Assembly (NCBI GenBank): GCA_000149265.1
Contig: CH002886.1
Span: 1 to 64,000 of the forward strand
Length of the DNA: 64,000 bases
Direction of reading: 5' to 3'
DNA from: Ciona savignyi
Taxonomy: Eukaryota > Chordata > Ascidiacea > Phlebobranchia > Cionidae
Positions 37,484 through 48,081 of the stretch are shown here, one piece after another (within the stretch, counting starts at the first letter, position 1; each line of letters begins with the position of its first letter). Both the position numbers and the translations under genes were made by a program. The notes beneath the pieces were generated by a model. It was not told the origin of the DNA. It saw nothing but the letters and a program-made list of their open reading frames with translations, and made no database searches.

Positions 37484-37549
37484 TTTTGTTTATGGCTTAT
37501 TATTTACGTTATTTTCTTTTTTTGTTTTAGTAACCGCTTTATAAAATCA

Positions 37550-37660
37550 NNNNNNNNNNNNNNNNNNNNNNNNNNNNNNNNNNNNNNNNNNNNNNNNNNN
37601 NNNNNNNNNNNNNNNNNNNNNNNNNNNNNNNNNNNNNNNNNNNNNNNNNNNNNNNNNNNN
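37550..37660. other. Assembly gap (111 N)
   Basis: Undetermined bases shortly right of the minisatellite-bearing element and at the edge of a reversed repeat copy; repeats probably broke the assembly here. Confidence 0.97.
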
Positions 37661-38890
37661 GTGTGCTATATATTTATTCGAGCATGGTCTCCAACCACAA
37701 TTTGCATTTTATACACCGAGTAGCCTATGTAGTTTGTTTTTGTAAGTATAAACACATGGGTCCTTCGGGTAACAATCCGATCTTGTTATTCATGTTCAAT
37801 ATTACACAATATATGTAATTGTCAGATATGCGCACGTCAAGTAGCCTACATGTTATACAAAATTCCAAAAAGTTTACTCGGACTACCACAGTTTTGGTTT
37901 TGCAAGCTTAAACGCATGGGTCACATAGTTATTAAATTTTTTCCATGTGTATTTAGCAAAAGAATATTCGTGTTAGATTTACGAACATTTTACCACACAT
38001 GTTTTAAATTGAAGTCTCTTGTCAAGCGCTGTAAATTCCAAAGCAGTCCGATTTAGTTTTAAGGCTTTGGGAAATTCTCCTGGGTTTAGTACATTGATTT
38101 CTGTTTTATATATCTGGGTAATCTAACAATTTCTAAAGTTTTAATCTGATTTGAAGACTTCTTGTCGACTGCACCCAAAAATGTTGATCTTCGCATATCT
38201 AGACCCAAAATTTTGAATTTTGCATACCGAGACCACGTTGTCTAACACATTACAGAGTCACAAGCCATCACTGTAACAATCTTGATTTAGGAACATATCT
38301 TCTTTTAGGAACATATAACTTCCTTTTAAGAGTATTTCCCCCTAATAAATATTTTGATTCTTCTAATTGGTAAAGCAGAGGCTAACACACTACTTTTTTT
38401 ACCAAATCTGATTAGAATTGGACTACTGTTCAAGCGCTATATCATCCCAAAAACTTTTTTTAGAAAAAATACCGTTTTGTGTTTTTAACGTCTCAGGAAA
38501 ATCCCCCCAGATTTTTTGCCGAAATTTTAGTTTCTGCTTATCTGGACCATGTTGTATAACAAAAACAAATGTTTATTGCGATTCCATTACTCCTATTGGC
38601 AGATGTTGGGGCAACGTGACATGTTTGTCACGATCATGATTTGAGAACAAAATCTTATTTATCAGTGGATAATGCACTTATATTTCACCAAATCTTATTA
38701 AATTGAGGCCCATTCTTCCAAATGCGAACCATCACCAAACCTGGTAACAACATTGGTTTGTTAATTCGGTGATCAATCCCTTTCTGCTTATTGCAGAAAC
38801 AACCTACAAACTCGGTGTAGAAAATGTGCTAATTGTGTTTGTGGACCGTACTGCAAAAACAAAATATACAAAATGTGTTTTATAAATGAA
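37661..38890 (-). repeat. Composite repeat, reversed and diverged copy
   Basis: Reverse-oriented matches to the family: CACAATTTGCATTTTATACACCGAG, TAAACGCATGGGTC, GTCAAGCGCTGTA and GGAAAATCCCCCC. Truncated by the gap on the left. Confidence 0.6.
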
Positions 38891-39062
38891 CACAGTTAAA
38901 TAATGCTGTTCAAAATCCAACCCGTCTTAATGCTGCCATGCACTAATTTTACAGATATAAAATTATGCATTTACAGGAAGATATCGATGCGTCGCGTCGC
39001 GAGACATAATTCAGCAACCCGTTAGCTTCCCTTCATCGGAACACTTGGGCTTTTTTTAAAAT

Positions 39063-39364
39063 TATGGGTCCCATTTAAAAAATTGGGACACATATTGTTT
39101 TTGTCCGTTTTTTTCTTCTTTTTTTCCTCAAACGCTTGACAGGCATGGCATGTCGCCCCGACAACTACCAGAGGGAAAAATAGAATCGCAATGAGACTTT
39201 GTCATATGTTAGTCAACATGGGGTAGATGAGCAGAAACCAAAATTTTGGATAATAAACCCAGGGGAATTCCCCTGGGACGTTAAAAACCAAAACGCTATT
39301 TTTTTCTAAAAAAAAAACGGACAAACACAATATGTGTCCCATTTTTCCATATGTGACCCATAAT
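39063..39364. mobile_element. 302-bp MITE with ~55-bp inverted repeats
   Basis: The left arm runs from TTATGGGTCCCATTT through GGGACACATATTGTTTTTGTCCG; the right arm is its inverse, through CGGACAAACACAATATGTGTCCC to GACCCATAA. The centre is one unit of the composite repeat (GACAGGCATGG to CCAGGGGAATTCCCC). A TA or TTA target duplication is possible but cannot be separated from the palindromic ends. Confidence 0.75.
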
Positions 39365-40189
39365 AAATATAGAATTGTAATACGAACAAACAGATGCGTA
39401 TGCCCCAAAACTACCTTTAACTTTTTTTACGGGAAATACCAATTAATTAAATTCAACTGGTGATCAGTCACATTTAGGCTTCAAACTATACGGAAGAAAT
39501 AGTCCAATCGAGTTAAATCTTTTGGCGGTGTTAGCTAACATGGTTTGTATCTACAGTGGCTAATTTTAGGTATATTGCTTTAGAGAAATTTCTAAGAGAC
39601 CCAGGAAAGTAAGCACGACTGCCAATATATTGTATTGTCACAGTTAACTATTTAGCTGTTAGTTAATCCTTATTGTTAATCACAGTGTTAATTAGTACCC
39701 TTTGATTATTATTTTTTAGAATCATTGTTAATTATACTTAAATTGATTCTTTAACAAGCCACAGGTAGTTAGTAGGAGGCGTTTAACCAAGTATTCTTTT
39801 TCCTATCTCTCCAATGCAAACTGGCCTTACAAAAACAGCTGTCACATAGAATCCTGACATATAGAAAGTCTTAGATGTTTTCACAGTTAAAAATTAAAGC
39901 TTGGATCTGCAACCTAAACTTAAAACCCTCTGAAATTTTACTTAACACTTTTCCATACTCCTTCGTACATCGGCAACCGGGTTGTGCTGTTATTTCGACG
40001 TGATTCTCAGTGAAGCGTTCACGAGTGAAGTGCATTGAATTATTCGTGTGTTTTATTGACAACGTTTCGACAATAAACAAACTAACGTTCAAACGAGCGT
40101 TGACTCGATCGTTGGGTTGGATCGGAGCAAAATATTCGAGCCAAGAGCTCAGAATTGAACGTAAATCGTTTCCCATAACGTCAAACGTT

Positions 40190-40850
40190 GCAACAGGCAT
40201 GCCATGTCGTTTCGACATCTACCAAAAGGAGTGATGGAATCGCAAAAAAACTTTGTCATTTTTTAGATAGACAACATGGTCTAGATATGCAGAAACAAAA
40301 TCTTGGGTGATAAATCCCGAAGAATTCCCCTGGGACGTTAAAACCAAAAACGGATTTTTTTAAATAGCTTTTTTGGGGCATAGCGCTTGAACGACTGCTC
40401 CAATTTCATTCAAATTTGGTGGAATGTTGGATCGTTTGCCCTTTCTTTTCCAATTAAAAGAAAAAAACATTTACTTAGGGTAATTCCCTTTAACATGAAG
40501 TTATATTCGGGCTGTTTTAGGAATTTAGCTTCATTTCACTATAGCGTTTGACAAGACGCTTTAATGTAAAACAAATGTGGTAAAATGTTCCTAAATTTAA
40601 CACAAATATTCTTTTTTAACTACACATTAAAAAGAAGTTTGGTTTAATAACTATGGGACTCATGCGTTTGTGTTTGCAGAAACAAAACTATAACAATCCG
40701 GTTAAAAGTATCTGGAATGTCGGATATAACCTGGACCGTGACGTGCACATGTCCGACAATACCTAGATTGTTTTATTGCGTTTCCACCACCCCTTCTGGT
40801 AGATGTCCTGGCAACATGTCATGTATGTCACAATCATAATGTATAATAAA
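40190..40850. repeat. Composite repeat fragments in both orientations
   Basis: Forward matches from CAACAGGCATGCCATGTCG to about 40740, then a reverse unit end (CTTCTGGTAGATGTCC, CATGTCATGTATGTCACAATC) at 40790-40850. No intact ends. Confidence 0.55.
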
Positions 40851-41163
40851 CAGTAACTAATTCGGAAAGAAACACTCCATGCGGTCACGTCTGGCCGGTT
40901 TCAACACAATCACCCGTTATTTGGTACACCATTTATGACGGTTAAACATAGACATCTAAGATACATTTAAACAGATTAAATATATAATGGGTCGATAAAT
41001 TTTACACTTGGAAATGTTTTGTTTTATCCTACTGCGCAGCAAAGTTTTGAATGTCTTCTGATATAACGACCGGTATGGACCCAGTGTTTACTGCTTCCTG
41101 GTCTGATAGACCGACTAAAAAGCAGAGACCTGACTTTAATAAATGTCCAGGTTGCAATACTAA

Positions 41164-41233
41164 GCATTTGGTGGTTCATTGGTAGAATCCTCGCCTGCCA
41201 AGCGGGGGCACGGGTTCGATTCCGGCCAATGCA
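41164..41233 (+). pseudogene. tRNA-Gly(GCC)-like sequence, probably a pseudogene
   Basis: Reads like a glycine tRNA: box A TGGTTCATTGGTAGAATCC, anticodon loop CTGCCAA with GCC at 41197-41199, and box B GGGTTCGATTCC. The acceptor arms GCATTTG and CCAATGC pair except at position 6. The T stem (ACGGG against CCGGC) has two mismatches, and the total of 70 nt is one short. The weak T stem and the position directly before a SINE argue for a decayed copy over a working gene. Confidence 0.6.
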
Positions 41234-41241
41234 AAACTTTA

Positions 41242-41535
41242 TCCGGCCGGTTGGTCAAGCGGTTAAGTGCGTCGCCTTTCAATCGAAAGGTTGCGGGTGA
41301 GAAACTGGTGGCTATCTGGTCTGTTGTGTCCTCGGGCAAGACACTAAACGGACATTGCCTGACCGAGCGGATTAATGGGTTCTACCAAATTAAAGAAAAG
41401 TGTCTATCATATACAAAACACTGCAATAGCTTTGGTAACCCGACGGTGGGCGCGAGGTGATCTGGAGATTGCCCGTGTGTTAAACCACTTGGTTTTCCCA
41501 TTAACGGGGATAAAAATGCATATTCTCTCTAAAGT
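41242..41535 (+). repeat. tRNA-derived SINE, well preserved
   Basis: tRNA-like head with GGTTGGTCAAGCGGTTAAGTG and TTTCAATCGAAAGGTTGCGG (polymerase III A and B box positions), then the shared body and the tail GGGATAAAAATGCATATTC. It starts 8 bp after the tRNA-Gly-like sequence. Confidence 0.8.
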
Positions 41536-41799
41536 CTAACTTTCCTGGATGTAACTGATATGTAAGTATTTTCATATTGTAGTTCAAATAAAATGCAAAA
41601 ATAAACTTAAAATAACCTAAACAACTTATTTATAAAGGCTAAATTGGTAAACCATGCAACTCCTAATTTAAATAAAAATTAAAAGGCTTTATTATGTTTT
41701 TGCACTCCGGTAAACAGGTGACAGAGTTTTCTACTTAAAAGAGAAAATCCTCACTAGCTTTTCTGATTTAAAAAAAAATAAGTGTATTTAGTTTTGTTA

Positions 41800-41916
41800 C
41801 CCTTAATGAAACTAGCTAAGTTTAGTAAATTGTAGTTCATGTATTCGTCGTCTGTTTGGGTGCACTGCTTGTTATTTCTATCGCAGCGTTTTATGTTTAG
41901 TTCAAAGAAGAAAAAA
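41800..41916 (+). promoter_or_regulatory. 5' flank copied from the mini-APP gene family
   Basis: This stretch (AAGTTTAGTAAATTGTAGTTCATG, the CGCAGCGTTTTATGTTTAGTTCAA block) aligns with 51010-51144 upstream of the first mini-APP gene (AAGTTTAGTGGTATGTAGTTCATG, the CACAGCGTTTCATATTTAGTTCAA block). The chimera therefore probably inherited that family's promoter or 5' UTR. That it functions as a promoter is inference. Confidence 0.55.
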
Positions 41917-42700
41917 ATGTTTAGTAAGATTGTTGATATATCAGTGCTCGTATTGTTGATGATCTGCAGGATATCCATTGCTGACAAAGATGGTTCAATG
42001 GCAAATTATGCCACTCAATCGAGCAATAGTGATGGTACCAGCCCTACCAGATGGAACACTGGCAGTTGGACACCAGTAAGTTAAATGTGCAATACTGAAG
42101 CTTAAAGTCATATTATCCCCTGAAGAAGAAAAATGGGATTTTTAAGGATACTCGGTAGAACATTACTTAAGAAACAACCGTTTGGTGGCCCAAAAAAGGT
42201 CAAATGTAGGTTTCGAATGCGTAAACGCACAGCAAGTGGAGTGACGCGCCAATGAATTGTTTTAAAGCTGACAAACGTGAACCAGAGAAACTATACGGGT
42301 CAAAATATAAATAACTCTTTTCATTTCTCAGTGCAATCCGTCGTGTGGCTCGGGTTGGAAGAGAAGATCAGTGACATGCGCATCTGCTGACGGACTGGAG
42401 ACTTATGGCGAAAGTAAATGCGATGTCAACCAAAAACCGTCCATTCGAGCTCGGTGTATGAATAGACCATGTCGACCACGTTGGATTGCGGGCAAATGGG
42501 GACAGGTTAGTTTGCGTAGTGAGTTGTCTTAACATCGTTAAAAAGAAAAAAAAAACATTAACAAAATTTAGAAAAAGAAAAAACATTAACAAAAATTTAA
42601 TTTACAGTGTGTCGGAACTTGTGGACATGGGCAGAAACGACGGCGTGTGGTGTGTGTGGATCCTATGACCAAACCGGCCCTCACACGCGTGTTTTTATAG
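41917..42700 (+). CDS. Chimeric gene: mini-APP signal peptide fused to ADAMTS TSP1/PLAC exons (frameshifted)
   Basis: Exons 41917-42075, 42332-42505 and 42608-42700, 141 residues to the first stop. The first exon starts MFSKIVDISVLVLLMICRIS, a signal peptide aligned with MFSNIVSMLVLVLLMICQTS of the second mini-APP gene. Around 42012 it changes into a copy of the end of the ADAMTS penultimate TSP1 exon (ends WNTGSWTP; parent WHTGSWTR). Exon 2 is the same length as its parent (174 bp) and almost identical. Exon 3 starts as the parent does ([10 protein letters not shown]), but one extra base near 42671-42690 shifts the frame to TAG 42698-42700. The remaining PLAC codons are otherwise kept to TAG 42873-42875, including [20 protein letters not shown]. 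The start is chosen by paralogue alignment; in-frame ATGs at 41839 and 41893 also exist. The product, if made, would be a small secreted TSP1 protein. Confidence 0.75.
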
Positions 42701-42875
42701 TAGGAAACCGAAGAGAATTATATCTTGTAATGCGAAATGCGAAGAAACGGAAGTCCCCCCAGAAGAATGTGCGGATAACTTGGCATATTGCCCAATGGTG
42801 CTGCAGTTAAATTTCTGCAATCGAAAGTACTTCCGAAAGGTGTGTTGTCATACTTGCACTTTAACCACTGATTAG
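42701..42875 (+). pseudogene. Out-of-frame remainder of the copied PLAC exon
   Basis: Continues the copy of ADAMTS exon 29031-29306 in the parental frame after the one-base insertion. A 6-bp in-frame deletion relative to the parent (DDPNLAYC becomes DNLAYC) and the intact cysteines suggest the frame was under constraint until recently, or that the insertion is an assembly error. A poly(A) signal AATAAA follows at 42912-42917. Confidence 0.7.
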
Positions 42876-43552
42876 TTTGCTTTAATGCCACCATAAAAAA
42901 AACACAAATACAATAAACTAATAAGGTAAAATTTTAAAAGTCTGTAGAGAATTAGCAAAACTTAATGTGTAATGTATACAATATGACGTCATTATTATTC
43001 TCTTCCGGAACCTTAAGTCCGAATAACTTAACATTTGCCAATCATGCCCCAGTTTTGGTAAGAAAATAATTGAACTTTAAACGTCAATTAATAATTAACA
43101 ATAATGCTTAATGCTGAAGCAATAACTTTATCTTTGAAACAATAATTTTAACGCCGACAGTTTACATTTTAGGGCTAAAAAAAGATTAACGCCTTAACGC
43201 TTAGATAAATATATATTTTACCGCTCAAAGAGTAAAGAGCAGACAAGAATTCAATACTGCAAAACAGCCATTTACGTGGAAAATAGCCAAGAATTGTGTA
43301 TACTTTGCCATCGTTTTAAACAGACGATTTATTTACCAACTTTGTATTTGGTGCTGTGCTCGCGTATAGTCAAAAATAAAATCAACCTCCGTAAAGGAGC
43401 TCGGATTTGTTGGAGTCATTTTGGCGTATCAATAGCTAGCTAAGGAACTACAGGCCAGATTTAGTGCCAGGTGTTGGCACCCAAACAATACTCCCTACAG
43501 GTCTTAGCTAAGATATGCAGTGGCGAACCACGCAAAGAAAACTCTGCTAATA
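42876..43552. other. Gene-free stretch after the chimeric gene
   Basis: Contains the AATAAA at 42912-42917 and AT-rich sequence with no gene or clear repeat up to the reversed composite repeat at 43553. Confidence 0.4.
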
Positions 43553-45949
43553 CTAGAGAGTGTCAACCACTTGTTTAACCACCACTATTTGTAAAACTTA
43601 TGTTATATGCCATATATTCATGCTACAGGATCCCTAACCACAATTTGTATTTTATACACCGAGCATTAAGTTTGTTTCTGCAAGCATAAACGCATGGGTC
43701 CTATAGTTACCCAACCAAACTTCTTTTTCATGTGTAGTTAAACAAAGAATAAATGTCTTAAATTTACGAATATTTCACCACAAATGTTTTAAATTAAAGC
43801 TTGTTTTCAAGCGCTATATAGTAAAATGCAACTAAATTCCCAAAACAGCCGGATTTAGTTGTTCATGGATTCAGAGAATTTCCCCTCGGTTTAGTGGATA
43901 AGTTTCCGTTTTTACATGTGTGGGTCATGTTATATAACACTTCTTAAAGTTTAATCTGTTTTGTCGACTCCTTGTTGGAGTTGTCAGTGCAATATGGCAT
44001 GCCTGTCACAATCATAACTCAGGAACATATCTTCGTTTTTAAGGGAATTACCCTAAGTCAATATTTTCTTTATTTTAATTGGCACAGAGTGTCTAATGGT
44101 CTAACATTTCACCAAATCTGATCAAAATTGAAGCAGCCATTCAAGCGCTATGCCCCAAAAAATACTATTTTTTCAGAAAAAATAGCGTTTTGGTTTTTAA
44201 CGTTCCAGGGGAATTCCCTTAGATTTATCACCCACAATTTTACTCCTGCGTATCTATACTATGTTCTCCAACAAATAATAAATTTTTATTTCGATTCCAA
44301 TATTTCTTCTGGTAGATGTCGGGCGACATGTTATGCCTGTCGCAATCATGATTTGAGAACAAAATCTTATTTTTTAGGGTATTTCCCTAGGTCAGGGATG
44401 TCCAACCTGCGGCCCGCAGTGCGGCCCACCTGAGATTTTTGTGCGGCCCGCTAGTCATTTTTACTCCAAGTACTATTTTGAAGTTTAAATCTTGGCCTAA
44501 TTCAAATGTATCAGTCAGCTTTTAGGGACGCAGTAAACATTAAAACTGCAAAAAGAAACCGACGGACGACAAACACTTATCTCATTGACTTTGTATTGCA
44601 GAAATAAGTTTTTGTTTCTTTCTATATGTGTGTTATTTGTTCCTTTTTTCAAAGATGAAATTAATGGCTTTTGATTGTTTCTTTATGTACCCATTCAGGG
44701 TTGGAATTAAGGGATCGCAAATCGCTATTCGCGAACCGTTTTCTAAAGTTCGCGAATTACAAAATTTAACAAAATCGCGAAAATATAAATTACCGGTACT
44801 GATTTCGCGCACTTTTAATAATAAATCCTCACACGTTAAAATAACATTGTTTGCCTTCAACATAACATTATTTATTTACCTTGGCTTTAGTTTGCATTAT
44901 TGACACATAATAAGCAGTTCTATCACAACGCAACAATCGCCATTATGCGTTAATATTCCTCGATTCCTTTATTTATGATTGGCGAGATGCGACACACCCC
45001 TTTTGAATTTACGTTTATTACAATTTATCATTACTGTACTACTAAATAAGGGTACTGTCTGCTTTATAAAATAAATATCTTTCTGGTCGTTTAAGGCAAT
45101 TTATCATAACCAATTTTTTTTTCGCGCATTTCGCAAATCATTTCAAAACCATTAATTAGAACCTTGCCATTTTTATTGAAATTTAAAGGGGAACTGAAGT
45201 CAATTTTAAGAATATCTTAATAAATGGAAAAAAATACGCTGATTTCAAAAATCAAATCAGTTTCTTCCAATATTGTTTTGTTAAAGAGTTATGAGCAAAT
45301 ATGCATTTTATTTTATGTTAGGGGATTTCCCGTATTACGTCACTGACGTTGTTGAGATTTCGTGCCTATGCATTGTATACAATCATGTGCCAGTTTAGAG
45401 GTGAATTAGTAACATAAGCGCCTGCAGGAGCGTTGTATTTTTGTTTTTTTATGGAGACTTAGCATAACACTTGTCATATAGCCTAACTGAACCAATGTAC
45501 CCGCGTGACAGCTTACCTTAAGCGCGCTCATTCAGGCCTGCACGATCCTGGACCTAAGCTGAATGCTGAGGTATACAGGTCTCGTATTTAAATGACTTTA
45601 GAATAATAAGTCTTAGCAATTCATATCATAAATCATAGAAGTGAAGACAGAACAAGAAAACTAGATCAGGAGGAAGTAAACTGTAACTGCCAGCAATTTA
45701 GAGAAATAAACCAGCCATCAATCAAAGATCAGACTATGCGGTGGGAACAGCCTATTTCTTTCATGATTGTTGCTTTTCAATATATAGCCATAATCTGCAA
45801 CGTAGACTAGCAATGTTGTTATCAACCCCTAGGCTACAAACTGAGAGTGTGAGAGATTTGGTATACATATGCATAGAAGTTTTAACAAATTTCTTTTGTT
45901 TTCTTCATTTCTAGAGTAAATTTAAGTTAATGTTGTAACACTAAAATGG

Positions 45950-46312
45950 ATGACAGTTTTCAGCATTCTGGCATGGATGAAAGAAGTTTTATTGTACACA
46001 ATAAAACAACACAAATTTAGTCATGTGCGTTTAAAGTTTGAACCAAGGAAAACGTCTGAAAGTATCTATGAAGATGCAAGCCCCATAGAAGAAAATGTTT
46101 ATTTAGAAACATTACCTATTGACATGACTTGGTGCCGTTGCAAAAACTGTATTCTTATGGACACACCGCAAGAATGTTTATGCTGCATGAATGTACATCC
46201 ATTTGTGCACAAAAAAATGCCAGACTGGACTTGCATTACTAAAAGCCCTTATTTTTCAATTATCTGCTTGGATAAAGAAGTTCTTGAAGTTGCACTTGAT
46301 GTACTGGGTTGA
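45950..46312 (+). CDS. P2X7-tail-like zinc-binding domain protein in transposon
   Basis: The frame contains MTWCRCKNCILM, then QECLCCMN, then DWTCITKSPYF and IICLDKEVLEVAL. The W-C-x-C-x2-C, x-E-C-x-C-C, C-I-T and C-L spacing is that of the cytoplasmic ballast domain of the P2X7 receptor, which binds zinc and is also found in many invertebrate proteins lacking a channel. No channel is present here. The frame may start earlier: an ATG at 45945 opens MDDSFQHSGMDERS in another frame, so the 5' end is frameshifted or spliced. The 3' end overlaps the stop of the opposing THAP frame by 64 bp. Domain call by motif only. Confidence 0.55.
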   Translation: MTVFSILAWMKEVLLYTIKQHKFSHVRLKFEPRKTSESIYEDASPIEENVYLETLPIDMTWCRCKNCILMDTPQECLCCMNVHPFVHKKMPDWTCITKSPYFSIICLDKEVLEVALDVLG

Positions 46313-46632
46313 TCACTATGTTTAAAATCATAATCAGAAAAATTTAAAATTGTTGGAACTGTATTTTTCACCAAGTGGTTTGTTTTCATCATCTTGGCTA
46401 CTCCATTGGAGTCAAATACAATTTTACTATGATAATCCTTGTCACAAATATGTGCACTACACACTGCGGTTCTTTTTCCAGGTAGTTTAGAACGCTTGCA
46501 TTGTTGTATCCATTGCTTCAACCGTTTTTTGTCGTTGTGAGGAAATCGATGGAAGAGCACAGGTGGATTGGAATTTTGAGTGCTGTAATAGGAATTTGTA
46601 CATCCTGGAGCAAAACAATATACTCCAATCAC
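46249..46632 (-). CDS. THAP-domain protein of the Kolobok element, truncated
   Basis: The minus-strand frame shows the THAP zinc finger: YCFAPGCTN at the start, FHRFP, KQW, CSAHI (C-x2-H) and the closing VPTILNF. THAP domains bind DNA and occur in Kolobok and P-element transposases. Only ~125 residues remain, and nothing like a catalytic domain follows. The frame has no in-frame ATG before the finger. An upstream MAKVKPLRRKKE segment lies in another frame, so the start is broken or spliced. Confidence 0.75.
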   Translation of the reverse strand: MIGVYCFAPGCTNSYYSTQNSNPPVLFHRFPHNDKKRLKQWIQQCKRSKLPGKRTAVCSAHICDKDYHSKIVFDSNGVAKMMKTNHLVKNTVPTILNFSDYDFKHSDQPSTSSATSRTSLSKQIIEK

Positions 46633-48081
46633 TCTTTCTTCCTTCTCAGTGGCTTAACTTTAGCCATTTTACAATATCTAATAAAAAGAACTAAATTAGA
46701 AATGTGGTATATTCTTATTAACTTATTTGGGTAGTTAAGTAAAGATCTATTATATATATTCTTCACTTACTTATCTGAGTGCTTGCTGTGTACTTATTGT
46801 CAGACTACACATCAGCTACTCAACTGTGGATTAACTGTTTTTTGCAATAAGTGGTATTCTCAACCAGTAGGCTAATGGCTCAGTTTCAATAACAGCAGAC
46901 ATTAAATGCACCACATACACAACAGCAAAACATTATACAAACAGCCAAGGTAAACCATGAAAGAAATAGGCTTTTCCCACCGCATAGTCTAGCCTTTGCT
47001 TAATGGCTGGTTTATTTCTATAAATTGCTGGCAGTTACAGTTTAATGCATTCTGTTATAGTTTTCTTGTTCTGTTTTCACTTTTATTATTTATGATATAA
47101 ATTGCTAAGACTTATTATTCTAAAGTCATTTAAATACGAGACCTGTATACCTCAGCATTCAGCTTAGGTCCAGGACCGTGCAGGCCTTAATGACCGCGCT
47201 TAAAGTAAGCTGTCACCATGTACATTGGTTCAGTAAGACTATATGACAAGTGTTATGCTAAGTCTCCATAATAAAAACGAAAATACAACGCTCCTGCAGG
47301 CGCTTCTGTTACTAATTCACATCTAAACTGACACATGATTGTATACAATGCATATAGGCACGAAATCTCAACAACGTCAGTGACGTAATACGGGAAATCC
47401 CCTAACATAAAATAAAATGCATATTTGCTCATAACTCTTTAACAAAACAATATTGGAAGAAACTGATTTGATTTTTGAAATCAGCGTATTTTTTTCCATT
47501 TATTAAGATATTCTTAAAATTGACTTCAGTTCCCCTTTAATAGGTTTTGCGGCCCATTGAATTATTTTAAGTGACAATGCGGCCCATTACAATAAAAGGT
47601 TGGACATCCCTGCCCTAGGTAATTTTTATTTCTTTTAAGTGTTAAATCATTTACTCTTGCACTTACATTCCACCAAATCTAATTTAAATTGGAGCTGCCT
47701 TTAAAGCGCTATGCCCAAAAAACCTAATTTTTTAGAAAAAAATAGCGTTTTGGTTTTTAAAGTCCCAAGGGAATTCCGTTAGATATATCACCCAACATTT
47801 TGGTTTCTGCATATCTAGACCATGTTGTTTAACAGATTTTTTCATTAAGTTTCATTACGATTTCATTACTCCTTTTGGTAGATGTCGGGGCGACATGCCA
47901 TGCCTGTCAAAAGTTTGACGAAGAAAAAAAAAGAAAAAAAAGGACAAAAACAATATGTGTCCTAATTTTTTAATTAGGACCTATAAATATAAATGTCTTA
48001 TGTTTTTAACACAAACAAACATGAGAGAGTTTTCCTACTTGAAGCAAAAATCCTGACTAGCTTTTCTAAATTTTTTTTTGA

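Larger units (their letters stand above)
45187..47536. mobile_element. Kolobok/T2-like transposon with ~580-bp inverted repeats
   Basis: Both ends read TTAA-AGGGGAACTGAAGTCAA, the right one inverted, with TTAA at 45183-45186 and 47537-47540 as the target duplication. The arms 45187-45768 and 46956-47536 are near-inverse throughout. TTAA targets, a TTAAAGG start and a THAP-domain product are the known hallmarks of Kolobok/T2 elements; piggyBac shares only the TTAA. The central ~1.2 kb holds two convergent frames. No full-length transposase frame is visible, so this copy is probably not autonomous. Confidence 0.8.
44393..47612. mobile_element. hAT-type element carrying a nested Kolobok element
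   Basis: Begins CAGGGATGTCCAACCTGCGG and ends GGTTGGACATCCCTG. Flanked by perfect 8-bp duplications CCCTAGGT at 44385-44392 and 47613-47620. Removing the nested 45187-47536 element leaves about 0.87 kb with no transposase frame, so the hAT part is non-autonomous. Confidence 0.9.
43553..47986 (-). repeat. Composite repeat, reversed, split by a hAT element
   Basis: Begins CTAGAGAGTGTCAACCAC and ends near TTAATTAGGACCTATAA, the reverse of the family ends. About 1.2 kb of repeat remains when the insert 44393-47612 and one copy of its duplication are removed. Confidence 0.7.

Noticed and set aside
39871..40234. Opposing 115- and 74-codon frames.
   Set aside because: They overlap on both strands, have no domain, and run into composite-repeat sequence.
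45187..47536. piggyBac assignment for the TTAA-flanked element.
   Set aside because: The TTAAAGGGG start, very long inverted repeats and THAP product fit Kolobok/T2 better; no piggyBac catalytic motif seen.
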